NCBI RefSeq assembly: GCF_026965555.1
Contig: NZ_CP114040.1
Span: 3,658,001-3,722,000 of the forward strand
Source of the DNA: Nannocystis punicea
GTDB lineage: Bacteria > Myxococcota_A > Polyangia > Nannocystales > Nannocystaceae
DNA: 64,000 nucleotides
Direction of reading: 5' to 3'
The stretch's first letter is position 1, and each line of letters opens with the position of its first letter. Of this stretch, positions 15,917 to 24,848 are shown one piece after another. Below the pieces are notes generated by a model that made no database searches, had not been told where the DNA came from, and saw only the letters and a list, made by a program, of their open reading frames with translations. The position numbers and the translations under genes were made by a program.

Positions 15917-16569
15917 GCAGCAGGGAGGCGAGAGAGCTGGCCTTTCGGTCAGGTCTCTCGCTCTGGCGCGCCCGTGAGGCGTCGTCGCCGGTTCGCCCGG
16001 GGGCGGTCGCAGTGAGACCACGTCCTGCCGTGCTCTGCTCGGTGCCGCTCGAGTGGAGCGGCCCAGTCCTTTGAACTGGGCGGTCCGGATCTGGCGTCTC
16101 CGTGGCTGGTGCCAGAGCCTGGGAGGGCGCCGCAGGTCCTCGAGCGTCTGTTCGTCGCACAATCGGTGACGTCGCCGAGCGCGAAGATCGGAAGGACGAC
16201 GAGCGACCGAAGGTTCAATGACGACTCCGCTCGGGAGCGGCATGCGATTCGGCGGCGCACCGGGAATGAGGTGGGAGCAGACCGGCCCCGGCGATTCTCC
16301 GTCTCGTAGGATTTACGAGCGGCGTGGGAGCAGTCGCAATGTCGAGCCGAGGAGCCGGCAGCGGGTGAGTCGGGGCTGTGGACCGCGTGGGCGCCCACCG
16401 TGCGCCCGTGGGCGCCCGCCCATCATTTCGCTCTGCGTCGACGACGGGCGCCGTCGCACGCGCCCTCTGAAGTATCTTGGTTCGAGCCGCGGATTGTGCT
16501 GGTGATCGCGTGGTAGACGGATTATGGTGCGGGCGTAGCGAACCACGAGTAGAGAGAGGAGACGAAGTA
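15917..16569. other. Long intergenic region with hairpins
   Basis: 650 bp of somewhat lower coding bias. It contains the hairpin pair at 16044-16081 and an A-rich ribosome-binding region directly before the RebB-like gene. No tRNA fold could be completed despite a GGTTCGA string near 16479. Confidence 0.4.
16044..16081 (+). terminator. Tandem hairpins, possible terminator
   Basis: Two adjacent perfect 7-bp stems: GCCGCTC/GAGCGGC (16044-16062, loop GAGTG) and GCCCAGT/ACTGGGC (16061-16081, loop CCTTTGA). They share two bases, so they are alternatives or stack. No T-run follows, so factor-independent termination is uncertain. Confidence 0.35.
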
Positions 16570-16743
16570 ATGGCATTCCCGACGGCAGTCAACGATGCGA
16601 TCACCAACGAACTCGTCCAGGCCACCATCAGCGCGGGGGTCGAGGAGGACACCGCCCGCAAGGTGGTCCAGGCGATCCTCGACCACCTCGCGCGCAGGGA
16701 CGTCCTGCTCAAAGAATCGAGCACCTCGGCCCAGGCGGGGTGA
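16570..16743 (+). CDS. Small protein with RebB-like N-terminus
   Basis: 57 residues, preceded by a strong ribosome-binding site (GAGAGAGGAG, 16551-16560). The N-terminal 'MAFPTAVNDAITN' closely resembles the start of RebB/killing-trait proteins, which polymerise into R-bodies. The rest ('ISAGVEEDTARKVVQAILDHL') is an amphipathic helix and diverges from the usual Ala/Gln-rich RebB body. It stands alone, without the several paralogues normally seen in reb loci. It could be a divergent RebB or an unrelated helical peptide. Confidence 0.4.
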   Translation: MAFPTAVNDAITNELVQATISAGVEEDTARKVVQAILDHLARRDVLLKESSTSAQAG

Positions 16744-16895
16744 GCCGCGTCGAGTTCGACGCCGACCGTCGCGGCCCCGTGGTCGCGCCATTCGTCCTGA
16801 GACGTGCCCGGACCGCGAGCTCCCGGCAATTGCCGTGAGTGACGGCGCGAGCGTCGAGCTCGGCGGGCAGCGGCCGCTACGGGCTCGTCGACCGC

Positions 16896-19070
16896 TCACT
16901 TGACCGAGACGATCTCGACCGGGCCGCGGCGGCCGAGGATGTGGATGCCGACGTCTTCGGGGTGGCGGTGGAGGGCGAGGTCGATGTTGCCGGCGCCGAC
17001 GCGGAGGTTGCGGATCGAGATTTTTTCGAGGGAAGGCGGCAGGGCGGAGCGGAGGAAGCGGACGCGGCCCTCGGTGCCCTCGACGCTCATGCCGAGCGCG
17101 GCTTGCAGGAGGAGCAGCGGGGTGGTGGCGGCCCAGGCCTGCGGGGAGCAGGCGACGGGGTACATGGTGGGGCCGGCGCCGTGGCGGCGGGGGAAGCCGC
17201 AGAACAGCTCGGGGAGGCGGCTGAGCTCGGCGAACTGGGTCGCCTCGAACATGGCCTGCATGACGCGGAGGACGTGGTCCTTGAGGTTGTAGCGCGACAG
17301 ACCGAGGGCGATAAGCGCGTTGTCGTGGGGCCAGATCGAGCCGTTGTGGTACGACATCGGGTTGTACCGCCGCTCGCGCGTGCTGACGGTGCGGATGCCC
17401 CAGCCGGAGAACATGTCGTCGTCGAGCAGGCGGTCGGCGAGGCGACGGGCGCGCTCGGGCAGGACGATGCCGCTGAACAGACACTGGCCGGCGTTCGAGG
17501 TGCGCACGCGACACGGCCGCTTGGCGCCGTCGAGCGCGAGCGCGTAGCCCTCGAGCTCCTCGCACCAGAACGCCTCGTCGAAGCGGGCCCGCAGGCGCTC
17601 GGCGCGGGCTCGCAAGATCCGCGCGCGGCCCTCGTCGCCGAGCAGCTCGGCCAGGCGGGCGCCGCCCTCGCAAGCGGCGTAGACGTAGCCCTGCACCTCG
17701 CACAGGGCGATCGGGCCGTCGGCCGGGCTGCCGTCGGCGTGGAACACCGCGTCGTGCGAGTCCTTCCAGCCCTGGTGGACCAGGCCGTGCTCGGAGCGCC
17801 GGCCGTACTCGACGAAGCCGTCGCCGTCGAGGTCGCCGTAGCGCTCGATCCACATCAGCGCCCGTTCGATCTGCGGCCACAGCTCGGCGATCGTGGCGCC
17901 GTCGCCGGTGTGCTCGTGGTAGGCGGCGGCGAGGACGACGAACAGCGGGGTGGCGTCGACGCTGCCGTAATAGCGGCGGAACGGGATCTCGCCGAGCGCG
18001 GCCATCTCGCCGCTGCGGATCTCGTGGACGATCTTGCCGGGCTCGGCGTCGGCGGCCGGGTCCATGCGGTCGGCCTGGCTGGCGGCGAGGAAGCGCAGGA
18101 CGCCGCGCGCGAGGTCGGGGCTGACCCACATGGCGGCGAGGGCGGTGATGATCGCGTCGCGCCCGAACGGGGTCGAGAACCACGGCACGCCGGCGTACGG
18201 GTACAGGCCCGAGGGGGTGCGCGTGATCATCATGCGCAGGTCGGCGAGCGAGCGGCGGATCCAGTCGTCGAACTGCTCGCTCGAGCTGTCGATCGTGCAA
18301 TCGTGGCAGGAGAACTCGCGCAGGACCTCGGCGGCCTGGGTGAGGGCGAGGTCGAAGCTCGGGCACTCGGACGGCTCGTCGTCGCCGACCTCGCAGGCGA
18401 CCGCGACCCGGATCTCGCGGGTCATCTTGGTGGCGAGGTGAAGGCGGAACAGCACGCGGTCGGGGGCGCGGACCTCCGGGGCCGGGTCGAAGCACAGCCG
18501 GGTGCGCCGCACGAGCCCGTCGAGGCCGGTGTAGGCGAGCACGACGGAGCTGTCCGAAAGTTCAGGTAAATGCATGGCGCCGCGGCGGTCCCGGCGGGTG
18601 CCGCGGACCTCGAACACGTCGGCGAAGTCGGCGGCGAAGGCGACCTCGAGGTCGACGTCGACGGCGTGAGGGCCGTAGTTGGTGATCTGGAGCCGCTCGT
18701 GGCAGGCGGCCTGCCACAGGAACTTCTCACGCGAGACGTGAAGGGTGCCGTGGTGGACCACGAGCTCGCCGCCGGGCGGCAGGTCGGGGTTCATCATGTC
18801 GACGACGAACATCATGTTGTCGTCGCCGATGGTCGAGCTCAGCAGCGGCAAGGGCTGGCCGTCGAGGCGCAGGCGCAGGCTCGAGAGGAAGCGGGCGCCG
18901 TCGTGATAGAGGCCCTGGGCGCCGAGGACGCCCCACGGGCGGATGTCCCCGAAGCGGTCGAACACGGCGAAGGTGTCGCCCTGCTTGAGCACGCGCGCGC
19001 CGCTCAGGGTGAGCGAGGCGGTGGCGAGGATCTGGAACCGATCCTCTTCGTCTTCCGCGTGCTTGGTCAT
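16896..19070 (-). CDS. Glycogen-debranching-type amylo-1,6-glucosidase
   Basis: 724 residues. An N-terminal beta-sandwich domain (~15-270; 'FAVFDRFGDIRPWG...GLYHDGARFLSSLRL') precedes an (alpha/alpha)6 barrel (~290-650) with 'PWFSTPFGRDAIITALA', 'GWKDSHDAVFH' and 'YHNGSIWPHDNALIA', typical of bacterial amylo-alpha-1,6-glucosidase/GH63-15-like enzymes. It is expected to hydrolyse alpha-1,6 branches or related oligosaccharides in the cytoplasm. It lies 3 bp downstream of a GT4 gene on the same strand, a common pairing for glycogen or trehalose-type metabolism. A variant palindrome pair (18549/18563) lies inside the gene. Confidence 0.8.
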   Translation of the reverse strand: MTKHAEDEEDRFQILATASLTLSGARVLKQGDTFAVFDRFGDIRPWGVLGAQGLYHDGARFLSSLRLRLDGQPLPLLSSTIGDDNMMFVVDMMNPDLPPGGELVVHHGTLHVSREKFLWQAACHERLQITNYGPHAVDVDLEVAFAADFADVFEVRGTRRDRRGAMHLPELSDSSVVLAYTGLDGLVRRTRLCFDPAPEVRAPDRVLFRLHLATKMTREIRVAVACEVGDDEPSECPSFDLALTQAAEVLREFSCHDCTIDSSSEQFDDWIRRSLADLRMMITRTPSGLYPYAGVPWFSTPFGRDAIITALAAMWVSPDLARGVLRFLAASQADRMDPAADAEPGKIVHEIRSGEMAALGEIPFRRYYGSVDATPLFVVLAAAYHEHTGDGATIAELWPQIERALMWIERYGDLDGDGFVEYGRRSEHGLVHQGWKDSHDAVFHADGSPADGPIALCEVQGYVYAACEGGARLAELLGDEGRARILRARAERLRARFDEAFWCEELEGYALALDGAKRPCRVRTSNAGQCLFSGIVLPERARRLADRLLDDDMFSGWGIRTVSTRERRYNPMSYHNGSIWPHDNALIALGLSRYNLKDHVLRVMQAMFEATQFAELSRLPELFCGFPRRHGAGPTMYPVACSPQAWAATTPLLLLQAALGMSVEGTEGRVRFLRSALPPSLEKISIRNLRVGAGNIDLALHRHPEDVGIHILGRRGPVEIVSVK

Positions 19071-19073
19071 GGC

Positions 19074-20117
19074 TCACGCGGCCACTCCGCCGCGGTCCTC
19101 CGCGAGCCCACCATAGAGGCGCATGTACTCGCGGGCCATGCGCTCGGCGCTGAAGCGCCGTTCGAAGCGCTCGCGGCAGCGTCGACGATCGAGGGTCATC
19201 GCCCGCGCCGTCGCCGCCACGGCCGCGTCGAGCGAGTCGACGCAATAGCCGGTCACTCCCTCGTCGAGGATCTCGGGGATCGAGCCGCAGCGGAACGCGA
19301 CCACCGGCGTGCCGCACGCCATCGCCTCGATCATCGCCAGGCCGAATGGTTCGGGCCAATCGATGGGGAACAGCAGGCAGCGGGCCTTGCCGAGGAAGGC
19401 GCCCTTGTCGGCCTCGCCGATCTCGCCGACGTACTCGACCCGCGGATCGGCGAAGAGCCCTGCGATCTCGCGCTCGTAGTATTCGCGGTCGACGCGGTCG
19501 ATCTTGGCGGCGACCCGCAGGCGCATGCCGAGCCGGCGGGCGATCGCCACCGCCCGGTCGACCCGCTTCTCCGGCGAGACCCGGCCGATGAACGCCAGAT
19601 AGTCGTCCGGCTCCGGCTCGAAGCGGTAGAGGTCGAGCGGGAGGCCGTGATAGACGTTGCCGACGAACCGAGCCTGGGCGAGCGGGCGGCGCTGGGCCAG
19701 CGAGATCGAGACCACCGGCATGTCGGGGAACTCGTCGTAGAGGGCCTGCAATTCGTGGAGGTCGAGCCGGCCGTGCAGGGTGGTCAGCTGCCGCAGACCG
19801 AGCCGCCGGCTGAGCGGGAAATGCAAGTAGTCGATGTGGAAGTGGACGACGTCGAACTCGCGGGCGCGCCGCGCGACGCGCTCGATCAGCCGCATGGTCG
19901 GCGCCATGGGGTCACGACATTCAGGATCGAGGCGCAGGGCGCGGGCGCAGATCGGGTCGAGCTCGGCGCGCGTGCACGAGTCGCCGGAGGCGAACAGCGT
20001 GACGTCGGCGCCGGCGCGCACCAGCTCCTCGGTCAGATACGAGACGACCCGCTCGGTGCCGCCGTACTTGTGCGGCGGCACGCTCTCGTAGAGCGGTGCC
20101 ACTTGCGCGATGCGCAT
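19074..20117 (-). CDS. Glycosyltransferase family 4
   Basis: 347 residues. The N-terminus 'MRIAQVAPLYESVPPHKYGGTE' is typical of GT4 retaining glycosyltransferases. 'LAFIGRVSPEKRVDRAV' and 'PEPFGLAMIEAMACGTPVVAF' (the E-x7-E motif) mark the nucleotide-sugar-binding C-terminal Rossmann domain. The donor is probably ADP- or UDP-glucose, but this cannot be told from sequence. It is the first gene of a pair with the debranching-type enzyme. It is divergent from the dehydrogenase gene at 20294. Confidence 0.85.
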   Translation of the reverse strand: MRIAQVAPLYESVPPHKYGGTERVVSYLTEELVRAGADVTLFASGDSCTRAELDPICARALRLDPECRDPMAPTMRLIERVARRAREFDVVHFHIDYLHFPLSRRLGLRQLTTLHGRLDLHELQALYDEFPDMPVVSISLAQRRPLAQARFVGNVYHGLPLDLYRFEPEPDDYLAFIGRVSPEKRVDRAVAIARRLGMRLRVAAKIDRVDREYYEREIAGLFADPRVEYVGEIGEADKGAFLGKARCLLFPIDWPEPFGLAMIEAMACGTPVVAFRCGSIPEILDEGVTGYCVDSLDAAVAATARAMTLDRRRCRERFERRFSAERMAREYMRLYGGLAEDRGGVAA

Positions 20118-20293
20118 GCCCTCCTCCAGGCCCCGCCGGGGCGGCCGGAACGTAGCGCGATTCGCAGGTGCGGCAAGCGGCTGCGGACGGCGCCCGAACG
20201 CGGCCGCAGCGGGCTGAGCGACCCGCCGGCGAGGCGAGCGGGACGCGGCGAGGGACGGGTTGCCGCGCGCGCGAAACGTCGCATAAGCGCGCC

Positions 20294-21508
20294 ATGCGAG
20301 CCGTCGTCTTTCGTGATGTGGGAGACATCCGCCTCGAGGATGTCGCCGAACCGAAGCTGCGTGAACCCACCGACGCGATCGTCCGCCTGACGGCGAGCGC
20401 GATCTGCGGCACCGACCTGCACATGATCCGCGGCAGCGTGCCAGGCATGCAGGCGGGCACGATCCTCGGCCACGAGGGCGTCGGCGTGATCGAGGCGCTC
20501 GGCAAGGAGGTCCGCAACTTCCGCGTCGGCGACCGCGTGGTGATCCCGTCGACGATCGCCTGCGGCTATTGCTCGTACTGCCGCGCCGGCTACTTCGCCC
20601 AGTGCGACCGCGTCAACCCCAAGGGGCCGCAGGCGGGCACCGCGTTCTACGGCGGGCCGGCCGAATCGGGGCCGTTCCAGGGGCTGCAGGCCGAGAAGGC
20701 GCGGATCCCGTTCGCGGCGGTCAACCTGGTCAAGGTGCCCGACGAGGTCAGCGACGACCAGGCGCTGCTGCTGTCGGACATCTTCCCGACCGGCTACATG
20801 GGCGCCGAATACGCCGAGATCAAGGACGGCGATACGGTGGTGGTGTTCGGCTGCGGCCCGGTCGGTCAGTTCGCGATCCTCAGCGCCAAGCTGATGGGCG
20901 CCGGCCGGATCTTCGCCGTCGACAACGAGCCGTCGCGCCTGGCCATCGCCCAGTCGCAGGGCGCGGAGATCATCAACTTCGACGTCGACCACCCGGTCCA
21001 GACGCTGCGCGCGTTGACCGGCGGGATCGGGCCCGACCGCGCGATCGATGCCGTCGGCGTCGACGCCTGCCACGCCCACCGCGGAGCCGCCCGCGCCGAG
21101 GCCGAGCGCAAGTACGACCAGCACGCCCGCGAGCTCGAGGAGGTGGCGCCGCGCTCGAACCCCGACGGCGAACACTGGCACCCGGGTGACGCGCCGTCGC
21201 AGGCGCTCGAGTGGGCGGTCGAGGCGCTGGCCAAGGCCGGCACGCTGTCGATCGTCGGCGTGTACCCGCAGGCCGCCCGGTTCTTCCCGATCGGCCTGGC
21301 GATGAACAAGAACCTGACGGTGAAGATGGGCAATTGCCATCACCGCAAGTACATCCCCAAATTGCTCGACCTGGTGAAGAGCGGCACCGTCGACCCGCTG
21401 CAATTCATCACCCGCGTCGAGCCGCTCACCGACGTCATCGCCGCTTACAAGGCGTTCGACCTGCGCCGGCCCGGCTGGCTCAAGGTCGAGCTGCGGCCGG
21501 AGTCGTGA
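20294..21508 (+). CDS. Zinc-dependent medium-chain alcohol/formaldehyde dehydrogenase-like protein
   Basis: 404 residues from ATG 20294. Catalytic-zinc ligands appear in 'ICGTDLHM' and 'GHEGVGV', structural-zinc Cys in 'CGYCSYCRAGYFAQC', and an NAD-binding 'VFGCGPVGQFAILSAKLMGA' region. The insertion between the Rossmann core and the C-terminus ('DAVGVDACHAHRGAARAE', then 'PRSNPDGEHWHPG') resembles glutathione-independent formaldehyde dehydrogenase relatives. Substrate specificity is uncertain. The stop overlaps the start of the next gene (TGATG), so the two are probably co-translated. Confidence 0.8.
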   Translation: MRAVVFRDVGDIRLEDVAEPKLREPTDAIVRLTASAICGTDLHMIRGSVPGMQAGTILGHEGVGVIEALGKEVRNFRVGDRVVIPSTIACGYCSYCRAGYFAQCDRVNPKGPQAGTAFYGGPAESGPFQGLQAEKARIPFAAVNLVKVPDEVSDDQALLLSDIFPTGYMGAEYAEIKDGDTVVVFGCGPVGQFAILSAKLMGAGRIFAVDNEPSRLAIAQSQGAEIINFDVDHPVQTLRALTGGIGPDRAIDAVGVDACHAHRGAARAEAERKYDQHARELEEVAPRSNPDGEHWHPGDAPSQALEWAVEALAKAGTLSIVGVYPQAARFFPIGLAMNKNLTVKMGNCHHRKYIPKLLDLVKSGTVDPLQFITRVEPLTDVIAAYKAFDLRRPGWLKVELRPES

Positions 21509-22017
21509 TGCGGGCGGGCGCGCGGGCCCTGGCGGCCGCCGTGGTCTGTGCAATGCTGCCGGACGGGGCGGCGGCGCGGACGACTCCGCCGGAGGAGCGG
21601 GAGATGGTGCGGCCCGACCGCGAGGGCGAGCCGCGCCGCGTGGTGCCGACGCCGATGGTGGCAGTGACCCCGCCCGACCTGCTGCCGCCGGTCATCCCGG
21701 AGCAGAAGTGGCGGGCGGAGCGGCGCAAGGTGAAGATCCAGGCCGCAGCGTCGTGGACCGTGGCGCTGATCGGGCTGGTCGGCATGGCGGTGCCGCTCGT
21801 CATCCTCGGCACCTGCGGCGACGAACAGAAGGGCAGCTACGTCCGGTGGTGCCCCGAGCGCCGCGGCGCGCAGATCGCTGCGCCGATCTTCGCCGCCGTG
21901 GCGCTGGCAGGATTGGTGCCGGCGGTGATCTACACCGACCGGCTGCTGTATCAGCGGATCCCCGCCCGCGCGCCGCAGCTGGGCCTGGGACCGGGCGGGC
22001 TGCTGCTGCGATTCTGA
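21508..22017 (+). CDS. Membrane protein with signal peptide, unknown function
   Basis: 169 residues, with an ATG overlapping the upstream stop. The N-terminal segment is a signal peptide (cleavage near AAA). A Pro-rich region (residues ~45-65) and two membrane helices (~82-102 and ~125-145) follow. The C-terminal 'APQLGLGPGGLLLRF' resembles a final beta-strand ending in Phe. No function is recognised. The last 50 bases of this gene recur at 24762-24813, on the far side of the minus-strand gene that follows, indicating a duplicated and decayed copy. Confidence 0.55.
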   Translation: MRAGARALAAAVVCAMLPDGAAARTTPPEEREMVRPDREGEPRRVVPTPMVAVTPPDLLPPVIPEQKWRAERRKVKIQAAASWTVALIGLVGMAVPLVILGTCGDEQKGSYVRWCPERRGAQIAAPIFAAVALAGLVPAVIYTDRLLYQRIPARAPQLGLGPGGLLLRF

Positions 22018-22019
22018 GC
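21968..22019 (+). repeat. Direct repeat, copy 1 (3' end of the membrane protein gene)
   Basis: About 52 bp nearly identical to 24762-24813, including the coding end and stop codon of the 21508 gene. The two copies flank the minus-strand gene 22074-24647. Confidence 0.8.
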
Positions 22020-22073
22020 GATTCGCAAGCGTGGTGATTCGCCCGGCTCGCCGACCCTGCGACGCGCGGGCGC

Positions 22074-24647
22074 TCAGTGGCACTGCCAGTCGATGCTGTC
22101 CTCAAACACGTACATCACCCCCATGTCGCCGAGGTTGATGTGGCAGAGCGACTCGTCGAACTGGAACAGGAAGTCGATCCCCAGGTCTTCCGACTCCTGG
22201 ACCCACAGCGGGTAGCCGCCGGCGTAGCCCGCCAGGGTGTAGACGATCCCTCGCACCCGCCCGGCCGCGCCGTCGGGTGGCCTGTCGTCGAAGATCGACG
22301 TGGGCACCTCGAAGGCCTCGACCTCGAGCTGCACCGCGTTCTCGGTCGAACCCGGCGCGCGGGACAGCTCCTCTTCGCGCGTCCACACCAACTGCCCGCA
22401 GCTGTGGTCGTCGGCGTTGTCCGGATCGGGCAAGTAGAGCGACACGCTGCGGAACTCCGGGTGCGCCTTTGCCAGCGCCGGCATCTGCGCGAGGTCGAGC
22501 GTGAGGACGTGCTCCATCGGCTCGCCCCTGTACTCCGGCACCTCGATCACCCCCCGCGGCGTCCCGCCGATCCGCGCCACCGCCTCGCCGTCCGGTTCGT
22601 CCTCGCCGCGGCGCAGGCGGTAGATCGCCACCTTCTCGCCCTCGACGCTGGCCGCCAGGCGCCGCAGCTCCTGCTCCGGCGTCTCGATCGCCTTGCCGAG
22701 CCCCGCCTTCACCAGAGCGAACACCTCGTCCGAGAGCGCCCGGTCGAGCTCCTTGACGAAGCTGTTCTCCGCCGGTGCGTCGCCGATCGCCCGCAGCAGC
22801 GGCCCGACGATCTCCGGCCCGAACTTCTGCAGGCGCTCGCCGAGCGCGCCGTTGATGATCGTCTCGCGTTTCGCCATCGTCGCCGCGAGCACCCTGTCCA
22901 AAAGAGCAGGCGGCACGTCCGCCCGCAGCACCCGCGCCAGCCGCCACGGCTCGGCCGCGCAGCGCGTCAGGTTGGCCGTCACGATCGCGGTCCAGCGCGC
23001 GAGCGGCAGCTTGTCGAGCATCGCCAGCACCGGATCGACCTTCGAGCCGCCGTAGTTGAAGCGGATGAAGTCGAGCTGCACGTGCTTGTCGTGGGCCGGG
23101 TCCCAGTCTTGCCCGGCCGCCGACGCGCGGCCGAGGATGTACAGGATCGCCTCGCCCCACCCTTCGACCCGGTCCGGCTTGTCCGCCTTGGCCTGCGCCT
23201 CGGCGATCTGCGGCACGAGAACCGGCGCGCAGAACCCGAGCAGCCCCGGGTCGACGTGGTACTCGCCGGCGTTGAAGCGCGCGAACGCCTCGGACACCAG
23301 CGCGGGGTCGAAGTGGATGTCGAGGAGCGCGGCCGCCTTGCCGTAGTAGAACTCCTTAGCGAGCGTGTTGCGGACGATCGCGTGCGCTCGCGCCGGCCCG
23401 AGCCGCGCGACCGCCCCGCGTAGCCGCGTCACCATCTGCGGATCGCTCTCGAACACCCGGTCGAGGTCGAAGCGCGCGTCGAGCTCCGGCGGGATCGCCT
23501 GCGCCCGCTCGATACCGACGATCGTCAACACCAGCGCCAACAGGCGCAGGCGCTCGTCGTCGCCGCCCGGCTCCGGCTGCTCCACCGGCTCCTCGTCGCT
23601 GTCTTCGTCCTCGTCGTCGCGCTCGTAGCCGCCGTACTCGTCGTAGTCGTCGTCGCCGTCGCCGTCGTCGTCGTCGTCGTCGTCGTCACTGTCCTCGTCG
23701 TCGCTCGCGGGCCTGGGCGCCTCTTCCTCCTTGAACTGCTCGGCCGTGATCTTGAACGGCGCCAGGCCCTCGGCCGCGAGCTGCTGCGCCGCGGCGAACA
23801 GCGCGTCTGGCGAGTCGGCGCGCGCGTCGAGCACCTCGAGCAGCGGGCCCGGGTCCCACCAACCGTTGCCGTACAGGTAGATGACCTCCGCCAGCGACGC
23901 GAGGCGCAGGCCCGCGAGCGCCTTGCGACCGATCGAGCTGGCGCTCCCGCGGAACTTCTCGATCCGCGCGCGCATCCACGCGAGCGCCTCCTCGGCCCAC
24001 GCCGACGGCGAGCCGAACAGCTCCGCCAACCGCTGCACGTCCTCGGTCGACATCAGCCGCGACTCGACCCGCTTGCCGTCGACGATCCGCGGCACGTCCC
24101 AGTTGCCGTCGAGCCCGTGACCGGCATGCTGATCGACCAGGTGGCGCAGCAGCGCCGCGCTCGACGCCGGATCGATCGCCTCACCGCCGCGCCGACGGAC
24201 GAAGTCGATCGCCAATTGATACGTCGGCGACAGCTCCTCGCGGATCGCCCGCACCGCCGCCGGATCGTCGACGTACGCCGCCGTCAACAGGTCGTCGACG
24301 AAGGTCGCTGCGTGCGGCGTCAGCGAGGCCCAGCCGGCCACCTCGCCCTTGTCGAGCGCATCGGTGGTCGGCGGCAGGCGCCGGATCACCGCCAGGATGT
24401 CGGCCGCCGGGATGCCGCGGGTGTTCTCCGACAGGATCCGCAGCATGCCCGCCGAGCGGACCTCCTGCAGCACCAGCCCGTGACGGAACAGGTGCCACAA
24501 CAGACCGCTGTCGTACTCGATCAACTTGTGGTGCTTGTAGCCCTGGGGATCGCGGACCTTTTCGAGCTTGGCGCCGAGCGACTTCAGCTTCTTCTCGGTC
24601 AGCTCTTTGTAGGGGGGGATGGTCGGCTTGGGGGGGGAGCGTTTCAT
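22074..24647 (-). CDS. Large protein with acidic central tract and DUF1963/YwqG-like C-terminus
   Basis: 857 residues from ATG 24647; a longer upstream frame exists but MKRSPPKP is the natural start. Residues ~1-310 are alpha-helical with no known family. Residues ~315-365 are an almost pure Asp/Glu tract, presumably disordered. A helical region follows, then the C-terminal ~180 residues with 'FLFQFDESLCHINLGDMGVMYVF', a hallmark of the YwqG-like (DUF1963) fold. The biochemical role is unknown. The gene is flanked by 52-bp direct repeats derived from the 3' end of its upstream neighbour, suggesting it arrived or was bracketed by duplication. Confidence 0.6.
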   Translation of the reverse strand: MKRSPPKPTIPPYKELTEKKLKSLGAKLEKVRDPQGYKHHKLIEYDSGLLWHLFRHGLVLQEVRSAGMLRILSENTRGIPAADILAVIRRLPPTTDALDKGEVAGWASLTPHAATFVDDLLTAAYVDDPAAVRAIREELSPTYQLAIDFVRRRGGEAIDPASSAALLRHLVDQHAGHGLDGNWDVPRIVDGKRVESRLMSTEDVQRLAELFGSPSAWAEEALAWMRARIEKFRGSASSIGRKALAGLRLASLAEVIYLYGNGWWDPGPLLEVLDARADSPDALFAAAQQLAAEGLAPFKITAEQFKEEEAPRPASDDEDSDDDDDDDDGDGDDDYDEYGGYERDDEDEDSDEEPVEQPEPGGDDERLRLLALVLTIVGIERAQAIPPELDARFDLDRVFESDPQMVTRLRGAVARLGPARAHAIVRNTLAKEFYYGKAAALLDIHFDPALVSEAFARFNAGEYHVDPGLLGFCAPVLVPQIAEAQAKADKPDRVEGWGEAILYILGRASAAGQDWDPAHDKHVQLDFIRFNYGGSKVDPVLAMLDKLPLARWTAIVTANLTRCAAEPWRLARVLRADVPPALLDRVLAATMAKRETIINGALGERLQKFGPEIVGPLLRAIGDAPAENSFVKELDRALSDEVFALVKAGLGKAIETPEQELRRLAASVEGEKVAIYRLRRGEDEPDGEAVARIGGTPRGVIEVPEYRGEPMEHVLTLDLAQMPALAKAHPEFRSVSLYLPDPDNADDHSCGQLVWTREEELSRAPGSTENAVQLEVEAFEVPTSIFDDRPPDGAAGRVRGIVYTLAGYAGGYPLWVQESEDLGIDFLFQFDESLCHINLGDMGVMYVFEDSIDWQCH

Positions 24648-24761
24648 CGCGCGTAGCGATACCAAAACGCCCGCCCGCGCGCAGCCCGGTGATTTACGCG
24701 AACACTCCCTGCGGCGTGCCCCGAGCCCGTGACTTGTCAGCCCCACGCCCCGACCACGCCG

Positions 24762-24813
24762 GCGCGCCGCAGCTCGGCCTGGGAGCGGGCGGGCTGCTGC
24801 TGCGATTTTGAAG
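24762..24813 (+). pseudogene. 3' remnant of a paralogue of the 21508-22017 membrane protein
   Basis: The sequence encodes 'APQLGLGAGGLLLRF' plus stop (24809-24811), one residue different from the intact gene's end. No corresponding 5' part is present. It forms the right member of the direct repeat pair flanking 22074-24647. Confidence 0.7.
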
Positions 24814-24848
24814 GGTTCGCGCCTGCGGTGAGTCGAGCGGCGCGCCGC

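Noticed and set aside
16470..16500. A GGTTCGA string suggestive of a tRNA T-loop
   Set aside because: The flanking bases do not pair to form a T-arm and no anticodon or acceptor stem could be completed.
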